Source: Anseranas semipalmata
Lineage: Eukaryota > Chordata > Aves > Anseriformes > Anseranatidae
DNA length: 64,000 nucleotides
Direction: 5' to 3'
Assembly (NCBI GenBank): GCA_013399115.1
Contig: VXAA01004380.1
Span: forward strand, 678,116 to 742,115
The stretch's first letter is position 1. Each line of letters opens with the position of its first letter. Below the pieces are notes generated by a model. It was not told the DNA's origin and ran no database searches. It saw only the letters and a list, made by a program, of their open reading frames with translations. Below, in pieces: positions 24,600 through 37,279 of this stretch. The position numbers were made by a program, and so were the translations under genes.

Positions 24600-25200
24600 C
24601 CATTAAAGCTTTGAAGATCATTTCTTTAAGAAATTGTGAGGAGTTATTTAACTACAAACAGCAGCTACCTTCCCATTCCAGCTGCGTAATCAAGCGTAAT
24701 AAATTAGAGGAAAAAAATAAAGGTTCACTCAATTTTTTTTTTTTTATAACTTAAAATTCTTAATAGCACTTCGACAAATCGGCCCACAGCAGAAAAAAAC
24801 GGCATTCTTCCTAAGACGGCTGTTTAGCACAAGTTAAACCATTGCTTAAAAGGTACTTTTTGTCTTTAATGATGGTTCAAAAATGTTCTTAGTTGCCTAA
24901 GCTTAATTATTTAACTCAAATTAATTGTAAAAGTTACCCATCACTGGGAAAAGTTAGCAAACCTGTGAACTACAACATTGTTACAGCTGCATGCATGAAT
25001 ATGTAAAGCAATTCCTTTTTGCTTGAGACATGAACTCCTAATGGCATTACTTATTGTTAGTTATCATTAATAACTGTTTCACAGTTTAGCACAGATAATA
25101 TGCTCTGTTATGTAAGAGTGGAAATTTAAAATAATCTTCATCTTAAAGTGCTTAAGCAATCTACATGCTAAACAATTATAATGATGTTCTAGTTATCAGA
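24600..25200. promoter_or_regulatory. Candidate conserved non-coding element cluster
   Basis: About 600 bases show persistent binding-site texture: agctgcgtaatcaagcgtaa (around 24680), cttcgacaaatcggccc (around 24768), aaacggcattc, taagacggctg, cttaattatttaactcaaat (around 24902), gttatcattaataactg (around 25060) and caattataatgatg (around 25172). CpGs survive in AT-rich surroundings. No sustained open frame or repeat signature. This is a strong candidate by appearance; neither conservation nor activity can be shown here. Confidence 0.42.
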
Positions 25201-25324
25201 AACTCAAACGCAAAAAGTTTATATGGGATGTCACTAAAACCTGCCTCGGAAAGGCAGAAAAGTGTGAGCCTTTTTTTAAAGATCTAAAATATGAACAGTG
25301 TAATGATGATTTAAACACACACAT

Positions 25325-25401
25325 AAAAATAAAATAAAATAAAATAAAATAAAATAAAATAAAATAAAATAAAATAAAATAAAATAATAAAATAAAATAA
25401 A
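25325..25401. repeat. (AAAAT)n pentanucleotide microsatellite
   Basis: About 15 units of AAAAT/ATAAA, near-perfect with one AATAAT interruption near 25386. It accounts for the Phe/Ile/Leu-Tyr repeat in minus-strand open frames here. Confidence 0.95.
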
Positions 25402-27590
25402 CCACTGAAGGGCCCTAGTTATAATAAAATGCACAAGATTTGTCAAAGGACTCAGATAACCTAAAATATCAGTAGCATCTTGCTGCAAGAAAGCTGTTCA
25501 GGAGCCAAGTACAGTGCTCTGGGAAGGGGTGTCGGAGGTTAACCCTGCAGCATTCCCCATACCCAAGGCTGAAAGGACCACGTGGAAAAGAAATCAGAAT
25601 TTTTGGTTGCTTTTCTGAAAGGTGTTTGCTAAATCTTCAGGGACTGATATATTTTCCAAACATTAAAATCAGCAGTCCCTTTCACTGCCCATGCAAGACA
25701 CACAGGAAAGTCTGTGACAGAAGAATAGCTTAACAAATATTTTGCAATTCCATAATATAGGACACCATGCAATTTGCATTTTCAGAGACCGACACATGAG
25801 GCTTTGTCACAAAGTGTAAAAGCAGTTTATACTTGGGAGGTCAGTCACTGAACACAGACACAGCACTGCCCACACAGTACCTAGGTTGGCACCTCACTGG
25901 ATATTTGTCTGCACAAAATTATGCGCTTCTAGGCAAGCTTATAGTCATTGGCTCTCTTTTTTTGCCCCCAAAGTGGACAAACATTAAGATTCACTTAATA
26001 TATTCAGTGATGTTTTTCACTTACATACTTCATTTGGGTTTATTTCAATTAGAATTAACACTTAGTTTGCATTTTCAGATACATACATATTCCAAGACAT
26101 TCGTATTTGCCCAGCAAGCAGGTCTGCTTATTGTTCTGAGATACTCCATACAGCTGCAACAGTTTGCAAGTCTGTGGAAGGTTTTTCTTTATAGCAGTAT
26201 ACCAAAATGCATATTCTGAGCAGGTGTTAACACATCATGTGGATCCACTGGCTCAAGGTCCAGTTCCTCAGGGGTACTTAGAGGAATATATTTTATTGAC
26301 TGAAGGATTAAGTTGCTTTGAGGGTCTCAGCTGAAATCCTCAGCTTCACAGACTTCAGAGAAATGATGCCCTCCCTTTATTGCTACTATGGGTCAAGTAG
26401 TTGACTCCAGAGCACATTTTGACCAGCTCAGTGTTCCACTTCTAGGTTGCTCTAAAACTACCCCAGTTATGCAAACCTTCCCATTAAGGCAAACCACACC
26501 TGCAATTCTCATGAGAACAGTTTCTCCCAGACCATTTCACTGATTTCTCCTCCTGAAGCTGGTTGAACATATCTGCTGGAATCTTATTAATTATTAATTT
26601 TTTACTGGTTTTGGCTAAACAAGTTCTTTGGACTTGGTAAAAGAGTATGGGCACATAGTAGTCAGACAACGGGTTGCCTGTGAACTCTCCATGTTCAGCT
26701 ATTTGTTACTCATTATTCATGACATACATTAGTCACCCTGAAGCTCTACAGCATGTGCTCATCCTGCAGGAAGCAAGCGCCGTCTTCAGCAGAAACTTGG
26801 TGGAATCCAGTGGAATTCATCTCGCAAGCAAGGAAATCCCCTGCAGACCCAATAATCCCATGGAGGGTCATCTGTGAAGAATGTACATGAGACCTTGAGC
26901 ACCAAAAGTCTGTCAGTGACCACTGCATGCACTGAAGGTAACACCAGGAGCGGGGAGAAAGACGCCACACACAGATCATTGCCTAGCCAGTGGACTACAG
27001 CTTCTGCTTCTTGACCAAATCCCGAAGATCGCTGTTCAGTAATGTATTTAAGGACATGCTTGAGCATTCCTTACAGCAAACAGCATGCCTGTGTGCTGAT
27101 TTTCTTTTTAACATACAAGTTAACAGCAAATGAACACAAACTGACTTTCATTCTTGCAACAAAATAATCATCCTTTTAATAGTTAACAAGACTTGGGGAT
27201 TCCCAAGTGTTGCCAAAAACAAACATACTGATTACCCAGTACCAAGATAGTACCAGAGATGACAAAGTGCCAGGAACAGCATAAAATATGGTGGATAGGA
27301 ATTTCAAAAACATCTAAGTCACTGAGGAGCTCAGCCCCCCGGCCACACAAACCTAAGTGCCTAAGGTGCTTCTGAAAGAAAGGGTCTATGCTAGAAATAT
27401 CTTTGTTCTCCTTGATTCTGCTGTTGATAAACTAAATACATGCTAAAAAAAAAAATACATTTAAAGTCCTTTTTTTTTACAAATCACTGTCATTTCTCCT
27501 AAAGCATTCTTCTGATTTAGCTGGGATTCAGTTCATAACATCGTTAGAAAAACACGTTTTTGTGTCAATTATTAATGTACCAAGAGGTCT
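25402..27590. other. Unannotated sequence
   Basis: No gene was recognised. An open frame at 25833-26219 (+, 128 codons) is hydrophobic but AT-driven and unsupported. Reverse POU octamer at 25772-25779. One old repeat scrap is listed separately. Confidence 0.45.
27301..27380. repeat. Decayed amniote dispersed-repeat scrap
   Basis: The words atttcaaaaacatctaagtc, actgaggagctcag and cctaagtgcctaagg match the old amniote repeat pattern in which 'tttcaaaagtg', 'cctaagtgacttaggagc' and 'cctaagtgcct' follow one another. Family name unknown to me. Mismatches imply an ancient insertion. Confidence 0.5.
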
Positions 27591-28130
27591 GCCCTAGCAA
27601 CTAAGTCAACATATTCTTCACCAATGGATATCATGAAATACAGACAGCAATAGTGTTAAAAAACAAGCTTTTAGATCCATTTTACTTTGTTGCGACACTG
27701 CTTTGCAGATACTGAATTAGAGCCCATTTAAACCATTCAAGCATATAATCAAATTTCAGTAATGAGTTATTAATTAAGCAGGGGCATCCAATTCTCTGCT
27801 AACTGCCTCATAAACAATCGACAGGAGATTTGTGAATTTTGACTTCCTGACACTATTAAACAAATCAATATTAGGTTTCAGACACAGCAATTCAGACAGT
27901 TTTCCCTGTTATTTGGCAATTGTCTGCCTGGAATACTAATGAAAGAATTAAGAGCTGTAGATTTTGCATGTGTTCCATCAAAAAGATGCTTATCTGTGGG
28001 GAATTGGGGCCTGATTTGCATGGCAGAAGACTTTCCTTTTGTAGGTACAATTTTTCTCAATATGTCACTCATTAGTATTTATAAACTACTGAGCAGTGAA
28101 GCCTTCAGCCCCTATTCATAATGAACAGTC
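27590..28130. promoter_or_regulatory. Candidate conserved non-coding element cluster
   Basis: Features include gagttattaattaagcagg (around 27765), aatactaatgaaagaattaa (around 27934), a reverse POU octamer at 28014-28021, and retained CpG at tgttgcgacac and caatcgacagg. The sequence lacks repeats and long frames; overlapping 60-codon frames on both strands at 27.9-28.1 kb are not convincing. Texture-based inference. Confidence 0.4.
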
Positions 28131-28300
28131 GTATCCCTGCTGGAGATACAACGGAACAAAGCCGATTTTTTATTTATTTAGTGGTCCTTTTAATTTATGG
28201 CTAGACTAACCTGCCGAAAACTCGCATCTAAGCATATCTCTGAACAACTTACACATGATTTATTTTTGGGAAGGCAATATATGTGTGTGTGCGTGCATGG

Positions 28301-28316
28301 GTATATGTACATATAC
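28301..28316. repeat. Perfect 16-bp palindrome
   Basis: The string gtatatgtacatatac is self-complementary and follows a short GT-rich run. Probably simple-sequence chance. Confidence 0.7.
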
Positions 28317-28439
28317 ACAATTAGCTTATTAGCAATTGGTTGTTTAAGCAATGAATTTATTTACATGCAGTAAATCCAATGCCCAACAATTACTTCTGAA
28401 AAAATTTCAATATCTCTTGCAGATTTACCTATTCTTTCA

Positions 28440-28850
28440 CTCTGCCTCCTCACGAAGCCTGCCCTCTTGCAGCCGAGCTGGGGAGTCGAGCAGGGGACGC
28501 AGCATTTTACTGAATTAGGGATTAGCGCTGTGCAACGTGCTGGGTTAACCGTGCTGCAGGATGGAGCCCGGGGAGCCAGCACAATAGGGATGCCTCTTCC
28601 GCTGGCCGCCCTTCGAGTTGAACTTCACCTTGGGATCAGAGAGGGTTTAGCTTCCATAATCACACAGTCCTTGGCCCCTTAATGAAGCAGACAGGGGGGG
28701 CCACCAGCACCTGTTGAGGTGGCAGCTTTTGCCAGGAGGATTATCTGTGTGTGGAGAACCGGGCTGAGACGGCACGTGTCCGCCTCTCGGGGTGGCTCGT
28801 CCCAGTGGTTTTGATGGTTTTACTGGAGATTTCTGGATGTTCTTTCCTGA
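28440..28850. other. GC-rich, CpG-enriched block
   Basis: About 400 bases carry some 19 CpGs, including agccgagctgggg, gctggccgcccttcgag and ggcacgtgtccgcc (with a CACGTG E-box). Short frames are open on both strands. It could be an orphan CpG-rich regulatory element adjoining the CNE-like block at 27.6-28.1 kb. No promoter elements were identified. Confidence 0.4.
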
Positions 28851-31200
28851 ACTGAGTAAAGCAAAACTATGGCCCAAAATCCTTCCCTAAATTTTCTCCT
28901 CCACTTGTGTCTGCGATTCAATATTCTGCTCAAACTGTTTGTGGCTTAGAGACTCTACGGGAGGCTGTTTTCTCGTGTCCATTTGCTATTCCCCAAGCTC
29001 TAAATACATTTTTCCTTAGCTTCAGTGTCTCCAGCTCAGTCCCAGCTGCAAGAAAAATGCAGAAAGGTATATTAGGCTTAAAATGAAGTTAATGTTTCTA
29101 TTACATGCACCTTAGTTTCTAACACAAAGCTGTCTCCTGCCAACAAAAATATTGAATCTTGTTTGGTTAGCAAAACTTGTGCTGTATTTACATAAACAAG
29201 TATCTAACAGTTTAAAGGATAAAAGCCTCGCAAGCGCAGAAATCAGTGTGAAAATAGGTCAGAGACCAAGTCTTTTAAAAACAACGGTGGTGAGGAAGGA
29301 TAAAAGCACTGTAGAGTGATCACTCCCAAACTGGGTCAGGATTTCTTCTGCAGGAACAAGCCTCCTCTGGCATTATTTCTCCTTTAGGGTACTGACATGC
29401 AGGCTCTACCCCAGGACTCCCTTGTTCTAAGCACAGAGAAAAAGGTGGTCTCTGGCCCAACTAGCTCCTAGTCAAAAGTAAACGACAATGGATACACATA
29501 GTCAGGAAATGTCAAATTACAACACAAGGAAATTAAGCTGCCTCCTAAATGGCAAGGGGAATGTGGGATTGAATGCATCTTAGGTCTGAGTTTTGTTTTA
29601 TTTAGCTTTTCTACCAGCCTCTCTCTCTTCCTTTATTTCCTTCTCTCTAGGATCTTAAGACATCTAACTCATTAAAAATCTTCTTTTTAATTATCTGCCA
29701 GGAAAAAAAATTAGCATAATTAAGGACATTTAAATTTAGATTAACAACCAACCTAATACGTGGCATTGCTTCCAAGAAAAGAACATTTCTTTTAAATGGG
29801 CATAGAACATCCAAAGATTTCATTTCAGTCTCTGTTTTGATTTCTGTTCAACATAGCACTGAAACCGTATTTCACTCCATTGAACATATCACTTGATCTG
29901 TTTAAGCAGTGTGCTCTCATTTTCGTGTTGTGTTCAGCTCCTTTTAAAAACACTTGCCTTGACGCTGTTCCCTGTGGTGGGCCCCATTTCTAAAAGGACA
30001 ACTTCAACATGAAATGTAAGTAGGTCTGTGGTTCATGAAACTGATTGATCTAACATTCCCTTAAATATTAACCTCAAATCTACAAAAGAAATTCAGTTTC
30101 CCAAATCACTTTAAAAGTCATTTCAGGCATGACAATTGCCTTTGTTGGTGTTTGCACTTTGGGGGACAGCAAGGTTTTTTGGTTTTGCAGTCACACAAAA
30201 GCTTATTTTTTTTCTTCCCTAAAGAGCCACCTGACCAGGTGGAGCTCCACAATCCATCTGAGATATGTCCAGAGACCTTCTCCTGCTCAGGTCTTTGCTG
30301 CTACAGAGAGCAATAAGTGACACTGTACATCAGTGTGGCTGTTTGTGATGACTTCCCAAAATATTCAATAGCATACATAATATCTGTAAGAGTAAAGTCT
30401 CACAGACTTGAGTTAAATGGAGGGGTCACTCCCTTAGCGAAGGACACTGAACTGCAGTGCGTCCAGTAGGAGACTGGACTTCTAAGGCTCGCTCGCTGTA
30501 TCATCAGTGCCCAAATGCCTAGGTTTCAGGTGTTTAGCAGTCTGAATACCTCAAAATGAATAGAAAGCAAGTCCTGAAGGCTTGGGAGAGTGGAGAGAGC
30601 AAGAGCAAGACCACAAAGGGAGGGATGCTGACCAGGCTGAACATCAGGGTTGTGCTTGGAGGAGGAATGTGCTGTGCAGGAAATCCTAGACAAAAACATG
30701 GGACAAGCATCACCAGGGACTGCCTGGGGATTCTTGCCTTGTGCTGCATTTCCATCCAGTAAAATAGACGTGTTCTGCTGTGACACAATGGCAGTGTGGT
30801 AAATACTCCAAATATCCAGTTCATCCCTGTGTCAAGAGCATGTCAGACCTTCCGTACATGCAGTGTGTATCTGATTTGCATCCATTCAGTGAGCTCTGGC
30901 ATTGCTCTGGGCATCCAGGAACCCAAAATAAACACAACAGCCCAAGCAGCAGAGCCAAAGCATCCTTAGCACTTTCTCAGTAAATCCTGAATCTGCCGGT
31001 AGTGTCCTGCATTGGGGAAGCTACAGCAGGTGGCCATTCCCCACGGATGCTCAGCAATCTGCAAGGCTGAGCTCAGCCCCCAACCACAAATCTTAGAGGA
31101 AACAGGGTTTCATCAGCTCTGCCACTCACAGGGCTGCTCTGCTCTTAAGGTGAGAATATCCCTTCAGTGTGGAAAAATATGAAGCCTGAATAAATTAAAA
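28850..31200. other. Unannotated unique sequence
   Basis: No gene was recognised. A small CNE-like patch lies at about 29660-29770 (ctttttaattatctgcc, ttagcataattaagg). Reverse POU octamer at 30874-30881. Open frames of up to 96 codons around 30.5-30.8 kb overlap on both strands and are unsupported. Confidence 0.45.
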
Positions 31201-31440
31201 ACAGGAGCTGTGTTACACGTTACTGTCATTTAATTAACATCTCATAATGTGTTGCTTAAGGAATCAAGGCTCTATCAGGATGAAGCCTATAAACATTTTC
31301 CTTGTTTAATCAAAAATGTAGATCGCATCACATTTTATTTCTTCAAAAAATTACATACTTATTGAGAAAGCTATGATTAAAATTTATATTAAGAACCATT
31401 TCTCTGAATTAATTCTTCTCCTAAAAATTCAGTGTCAAAG
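31200..31440. promoter_or_regulatory. Candidate conserved non-coding element (weak)
   Basis: The words catttaattaacatctcata, gtagatcgcatcac and gaattaattcttctcc give the same texture as the stronger blocks, over a shorter span. Weak call. Confidence 0.22.
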
Positions 31441-31668
31441 AGGAACATGGAAATTAGTGTATAAAATTTCAAAATCTGCAAGGATAGATGGATGGGTTCA
31501 TTTGACTTTATAACATTTCATTCATTGTGCACTGATAATGGCTTGTCTGTATTTATCCCTGTAACACTATATATATAAGCGTATCCTGGTATTGTAGTTT
31601 GGGCTGTTGACCTCTTGTTTAGACAGCTTAGCAGTTCCTAATATAAGAAAGTCTTTTTTCAGTTTTCT

Positions 31669-31751
31669 TTTTCCTTTCCTTTCCTTTCCTTTCCTTTCCT
31701 TTCCTTTCCTTTCCTTTCCTTTCCTCTCCTCTCCTCTCCTCTCCTCTCCTT
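31669..31751. repeat. (TTTCC)n to (TCTCC)n microsatellite
   Basis: About eleven TTTCC units pass directly into about five TCTCC units, a single-base variant that has itself expanded. On the minus strand it is a homopurine array (GGAAA then GGAGA), capable in principle of triplex formation. Confidence 0.95.
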
Positions 31752-31786
31752 TTTTCTTTCTACTTTTTTCCATTTTCTTTTTTTTC

Positions 31787-31865
<79 letters not shown>
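31752..31865. repeat. T-rich tract ending in 71 uninterrupted T
   Basis: A T-rich lead-in with scattered C (31752-31794) is followed by an unbroken T homopolymer at 31795-31865, then GGGGG. Read on the minus strand it is a 71-A run followed by A-rich, then GGAAA-type repeats, the arrangement expected of an expanded retroposon tail. I recognised no retroposon body at 31866 onward. Homopolymers this long are also error-prone in sequencing, so the exact length is uncertain. Confidence 0.9.
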
Positions 31866-31866
<1 letters not shown>

Positions 31867-31870
31867 GGGG

Positions 31871-33640
31871 TTTTGAACTATTTAGACTGAAATTGTGTCT
31901 GCTACATGTCTGCCCCTAGCTAATAATTTATTTATTTCAGCCACCACCATTCAGATAAGACAGAGGGCAAGAAAGCTCTCATATGTTTTGGAGCAGAGCA
32001 AGAAATTTAGCTAAAGTGAGGGGAAGGAAGCAAAACATCTTTTACTATCCTTGAGAAAAACACAAGCATCTGGGACAACTTTCAAGCCTTCAAAAACCAA
32101 GATCGCTTACTGCAGATGTAGGTTTTAGCAGCTGTGTTTCATCTGCACAAGGTGTCTTCCAGCTCACCTATTGGTTTTGATGAGCCAAAAAATGTGTTGT
32201 GACCCAGCACTGGAGACCGGCCCACAGAGCCACTTCTCCTGAACACTCAGCCATTGCGTGTTCAGCCCAGTCACATTTAAATTCAAGACAAAACCTTCAG
32301 GGCCACTGAGGAAAGGGGAAAGAGGTGGCTGGAGCAGAGGCAGGGACAGACAATTGGGACAAGTTGTACAAGGATGGAAGCACGGACATTAAAACTAAGG
32401 TGGCTGAGGAGGAGACATGGATTCAATAATTTCAGGATTTTTTCTCTTTTAATCTTAATAGAAAATAGAAAAGTACATGCCAAGAAGCTGTGCTGGAATA
32501 CGAAGTAAATGCAAGTTTTCTAAAGTTGAGAAATATCAGGATTGCAGTTGCCTGGGAGGTGTAATTTGTCTCTCAAGCATAGACAGAACAATACAGTCTT
32601 TAACTAAGTGACAAAATGTTATTTTTCTCTTCACAACCCCTGCCTTATTCAGCGTCCAGAGACTTACTCAGAGGACAAACTTGTATTGTTGCTGAAGGAG
32701 GGAGGAATCTGCCTGGCTGCAGGACAAGGAACAAGGCAGGAGAGGAACAATGGTCTTAGCCTCAAAGTAGGTGAGGTACCCTGGAAAATGGTGTGCTGTC
32801 CTTGCCTCCACTGCATCCCTGCTGGATATCCAACAGCTGTTGTCAAAGGTGGTCACTGTGTGTGACTCCCCGTTTTCTGGGTGACTCCCCGTTTTCTGGG
32901 TGAGGGAACAAGCCCAACCTACAAGGCTGCAGAGCTCTCTTGGTTGGAGCTGGCATAAAGAGGAGCTGTGCTTTAGGCACCAAATGCATAATTTTGGTGT
33001 CGTCTTAAATTTCAGACCTTTCAGACTAGTAACCTAAATTAGTGGATGTTTTGCTGTCATCTTCTCAGTACTTCAGTCCATACTTGTGAAACACCCTCTC
33101 CTCTCACAGATGCACTCTGCAAATAAATTCACTGATGTTTGTGAAGCAATTACTCACCAGAGCACTGAAGCCACAAACTCACCGCCAAGGACACCCATCA
33201 GTCACTTTTCAGAGGATAATATGAATGGGGTACAGTAAATTAGGTATGGGATCCACACTGAATAAAGAAAATATAGTACTTAATAACTACCTGAGGCATT
33301 CTGTGCCCTGAATGAGGCCAGAGGTTTGCGAGAAAGAATAGCGTGTGACAATGTAATTAGAGGCTGTGCCACAACGGGGACATGTGAGAGGCTGAAATAC
33401 ACTTCTGAGCATGTGAATACAACCCTACTGTCCCTTTTTCATGTGTAGGAGATTGTGAGCTTGAAGGGTCAGTACAATGCAATGGCACGCTGGGTTAGTG
33501 TTTGCAACTGATATCTTCTCCCCCATATGGCATCAATGGCAAAATTGCATGCCGCTTCACCTGGGAAAGTAATGCAAGTAGCTTTTGTTACCCTGTTCGC
33601 TGAAAGGAAAAGACAAATTGGCCTGGAACACATACTAAAA
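31871..33640. other. Unannotated sequence
   Basis: No gene was recognised. If the T71 run is a minus-strand retroposon tail, the body should begin here, but nothing in 31871-32300 resembles CR1, a tRNA-derived SINE or a processed gene that I know. Confidence 0.4.
32862..32903. repeat. Perfect 19-bp tandem duplication
   Basis: The unit gtgactccccgttttctgg occurs twice without mismatch (32862-32880, 32881-32899) and a third copy starts (gtga). Perfect identity suggests a recent slippage duplication. Confidence 0.95.
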
Positions 33641-33860
33641 TGCTAGGCTGATCATTTTCTAAGCACTTAATTAAGTTATACTAATCTGAATTTGTATGGA
33701 GTTGTGACTGACCTTATTAAATCAGGTGTAATGAGACTGCATTAAACCTTTGCCCTTTACCTGTCCAGACACTGCAAAACAACATGAGTTATCTCACAAT
33801 AGTTCTTCATATGTACTATTGATTACAGAAGTTTAATATATAATGGAAGTAATGATGAGA
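33640..33860. promoter_or_regulatory. Candidate conserved non-coding element
   Basis: The words agcacttaattaagttatac, ccttattaaatcagg, gactgcattaaacc and ctattgattacag are clustered with no repeat or frame. Short and texture-based. Confidence 0.28.
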
Positions 33861-33882
33861 ATAAAAACCAGGCCCTCGATCT

Positions 33883-33898
33883 TAAAAAAAAAAAAAAA
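33883..33898. repeat. Poly-A run
   Basis: An A homopolymer of about 15 bases with no recognisable retroposon upstream. Confidence 0.8.
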
Positions 33899-36645
33899 TC
33901 CTTGCTTTAGCTGTTTTATTTTTAAAAAATAAATGAGTGAGTTAGAGCTTGATTATGAGCATCATGTAAGCTTTTCTTGAAACTCAGTCTAGGCAGAAAT
34001 AAGAGCCTTGAAACCTAAATTATAGGGAAACAGCAGTTCTTTGGGTAAGAAAACAATCAATCTTCTCAACGTTACTACCCACTTTCAAGGCTTACTGGCA
34101 TTCGCTCTGAACCGTGTGGTGTGTCTGTTTGCATGGAAGAGGGTATGGTTACAGGTAGATATTGTGCCTGGAGCTAGAGGAACAGGCACTTCATTAGTGA
34201 GCTCTCAGAACCAGACTGTGTGGTGACTAAGCCAGTCCTTGCCTGGACTCTGAAGGTGGCGAGTCCCTCCCAGCAAGCTGCCCGAGACTTCTCTTGGCAG
34301 GTCCTCAAACCCAGCCATGCCTCTGGCCACTGAATATTGATGTTTGCCCATCTGGGGGTAATCGTGCACAGATGTGTTCATGCATGTCTGAAATGGACTC
34401 TGTCATCCTGACTTTCAAAAAAAGAGACTAAGCAGGCAATTCTCTGGCAGGTATTCCCACCTTAATTGATGCATGCAACAGAGTTGGTATGATTGTCATC
34501 AGGTGAATACAATTAAGAATAATTACCTTTCCATATTTCAGCACAGCTGTTTTACTCCAGAAGTCACTCTTTAGTAGCCAGTACTCAGTTTCTTTGGTAG
34601 GACACCTTGGAATCCACCAACTGATTATCATGGCAACTTCTGGACTATGCCCTTGTTGTGATTCCAGCCTTCACCCGTGCATACAGTCCACCATGTACTC
34701 CTGGAAACATCCTTCTGAGTAGGACCAGCAGGTTTCTCTGTAGTTTCAGCAGAGTCACAGTGGGTCTGATGCTAAACATGAACGATTCTGAGGTTGAAAG
34801 CCAGAGGTTAGAGAAATTTAAACAAAATATACAGTAAGGATTTACTGCAAAGGTATCAAAGTTTGGCATGGATAAACATCTGGTTAAATAAATTCAATTA
34901 GATGATGAAAAAAAATAAGAAAATCTCCCATAATTGCCTTAGCCTGCACAGCATATTTACTATTGAGTAGGAAGGAGAATCCTGCATTCAATGGGGCTAA
35001 GGGAAAAAAGTTTGCGGACAATGCTAATGGTTATGTGCAATCCATGTGCACCCAGGAAACTTGGGAAAATCTCATTTCATAATCATTGTGTGACACATCA
35101 GAGCCTAACAGGGACCTATATAATGAGAAGTTTTCAAGACTCTCTTAAATAATTAGTTGTTAATGTATTCAGGAGAAGGAATTGGAGACATGTCCCAGTA
35201 AATATAATTTTGTTTTAGAAGTTACTACCTATATCAGGTGAAGGAAATTAATCAATTTGGTGATCACATCTGACAGAGTGATAAAGGTCGCTTAATACCT
35301 TTTGAGCTTTTTATGCTTTTGATATCATATCTCATTTTCAGCATGAATGGAAAACTCAATTGATTTAAAGAAATCTGTGCTTTAATTTACAGCAGATGAA
35401 GCTTAGATCATCAGATATCCACATTTCCAGCAATCATTAAAATTGTATAGTTGGTGGCCACCTTTCTAGACATTGGCAGACTCAGCATGTAAACACACGA
35501 ACAGTGCAGATTTCTGAGTGCTTAGCCATTAATTTAATTCTAAACCTTGTGCTTGGCTGTCTGCATGGAGGGGAACAGCATTCAGGTGGAGCTGGAGATA
35601 AACTTCAGATTTATGCTCCAGCCTGCAAGTGCCCACCCACATATTTCTCAGTAAAGTAGTATAGGGCTAAATCCTATGGATGGAAAGAGTAACACTCCAC
35701 ACCTTTTGGCAAGGTTCTCCATCTCAGTACAGTACCATTTCCTTACAAAAGAGCAGCGTTGCTTTTCAGCATGTAATACCCAACCTAGTAACAAACTGTG
35801 TGTACCTGTGGGTACTCATAGCCATTTTGGACAGCTGGGTACTGTCATGATTTCAACTGAAATATTACAAACCATTCAATGGCAAACCCAAGACAAACCA
35901 TGCTACCACATATCAAACAAGATCTGGACATATATAGTATGTCCCCCAAACACAATTTACCACTGCTCCAGCAGTGACAAACCTTTTCCTGGATGAACCA
36001 GAGCTCTGTTTGTCCCGATTTCCACCATTTAGCTTTCATAGTACTTCCCATGCCTTTTTCATCCATTCATTTCCATCCATAGGGGGTCCTTCCTCTGCAT
36101 GCAGTTGCCCCTGTCCTAGGTTTACTCCTTAAGCTTTGCTTCACCATACCAGAGCACCTCATCCTCACACACTGCCTCACTATATCCCTGTGCCAGCTTG
36201 TAATTTGCAGCTGAGCTAAGAAACTGAGAAGTGACTCCCCAGAAAACCAGTGCAAAGGCACTTAGCACTGCCCTGGGCTCAGAGGCTCTTAGACCAAACT
36301 ACTGTCCCAGCTCTGAGGCACGATTTGAAACCACTTCTATGTCTATTGCTTCCACAAAACACTAATGTTGGCAACAATGTTCTGGGCCAGGATATTGCAG
36401 AACTGGGAGAACCAGAGAATCCTGTACACGAGCATTTTTGAGCTGGAAAGTTAACAGTTAGAGGTAGGTCAGGCATCAGCATGTAAAGACAGTCACAGTA
36501 TTCCAATATACCTTACATCAACACTTTAAGTCACATGTGGACTACCATAGTCTTATGTGGTTGGAAGAACATAGGCCTTTCTTCTTACATTCACTTACTA
36601 ATGGAAAGAATACTCACGTCTTGTGTGAAAACTCCTAATTGTACC

Positions 36646-36661
36646 AAAAAAAAAAAAAAAA
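36646..36661. repeat. Poly-A run (16 bases)
   Basis: An uninterrupted A homopolymer. No retroposon body was recognised 5' of it. Confidence 0.85.
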
Positions 36662-36928
36662 GCCATCAAAATTGTCCTATGCCCTAAAGGCCAAAGATCC
36701 CCAAGGATTCTTTGGGTAGCTGAAAATGAAAAAGAGTTCTAAATTTCTCCAGAAAAAGGAGACTGTTCAAGGACTGTTAAAATCTGGTTTTGGAAAACAA
36801 AAGATTATCTAAGTGGAAAGATTTGTAATATGTTCTCTAAAGTAGTCTTATTCTGGATTTGCATAATTTCCCTTTGAACTTTGCACGAATGCTGGGCTAA
36901 AGGGCCTTCTTTGTTCATCATTTTGTTT

Positions 36929-36953
36929 TTCTGTAAATTTTCTGTAAATTCTG
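36929..36953. repeat. 11-bp tandem duplication
   Basis: The unit ttctgtaaatt occurs twice in tandem (36929-36939, 36940-36950), and a third copy is begun. Confidence 0.8.
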
Positions 36954-37279
36954 CTTATAAATTTTCTTTAAAGGCTGAGAGAGAGAGGTTTTAGAAACAG
37001 TCAGATAACTCAAGAAGGTAGTCTTAAAATTTAAGCTGCTCTATATCTCCTGATAACTGATTCTTTGGTTTAAGCCTCAGACTTTGGATAGAGGGTTATG
37101 CTTGTTATAATGTTATTTACATAGCAATGCAAACGTGGGCAAGGTTTTGCAGATGGTTAAGGATAAATTCCATAGACAGAAGGTGATTTAAATAAAAGAA
37201 AAAAGCAATATAAATTCAACTTTTTATAGTTAATAACAGTCTTTAAATGAATACCTCATTTGCAAAAAGAATGATAGTA

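Noticed and set aside
31607..31876. Forward frame of Phe/Leu/Ser repeats ending in poly-Phe
   Set aside because: It is a translation of the TTTCC array and the T71 run.
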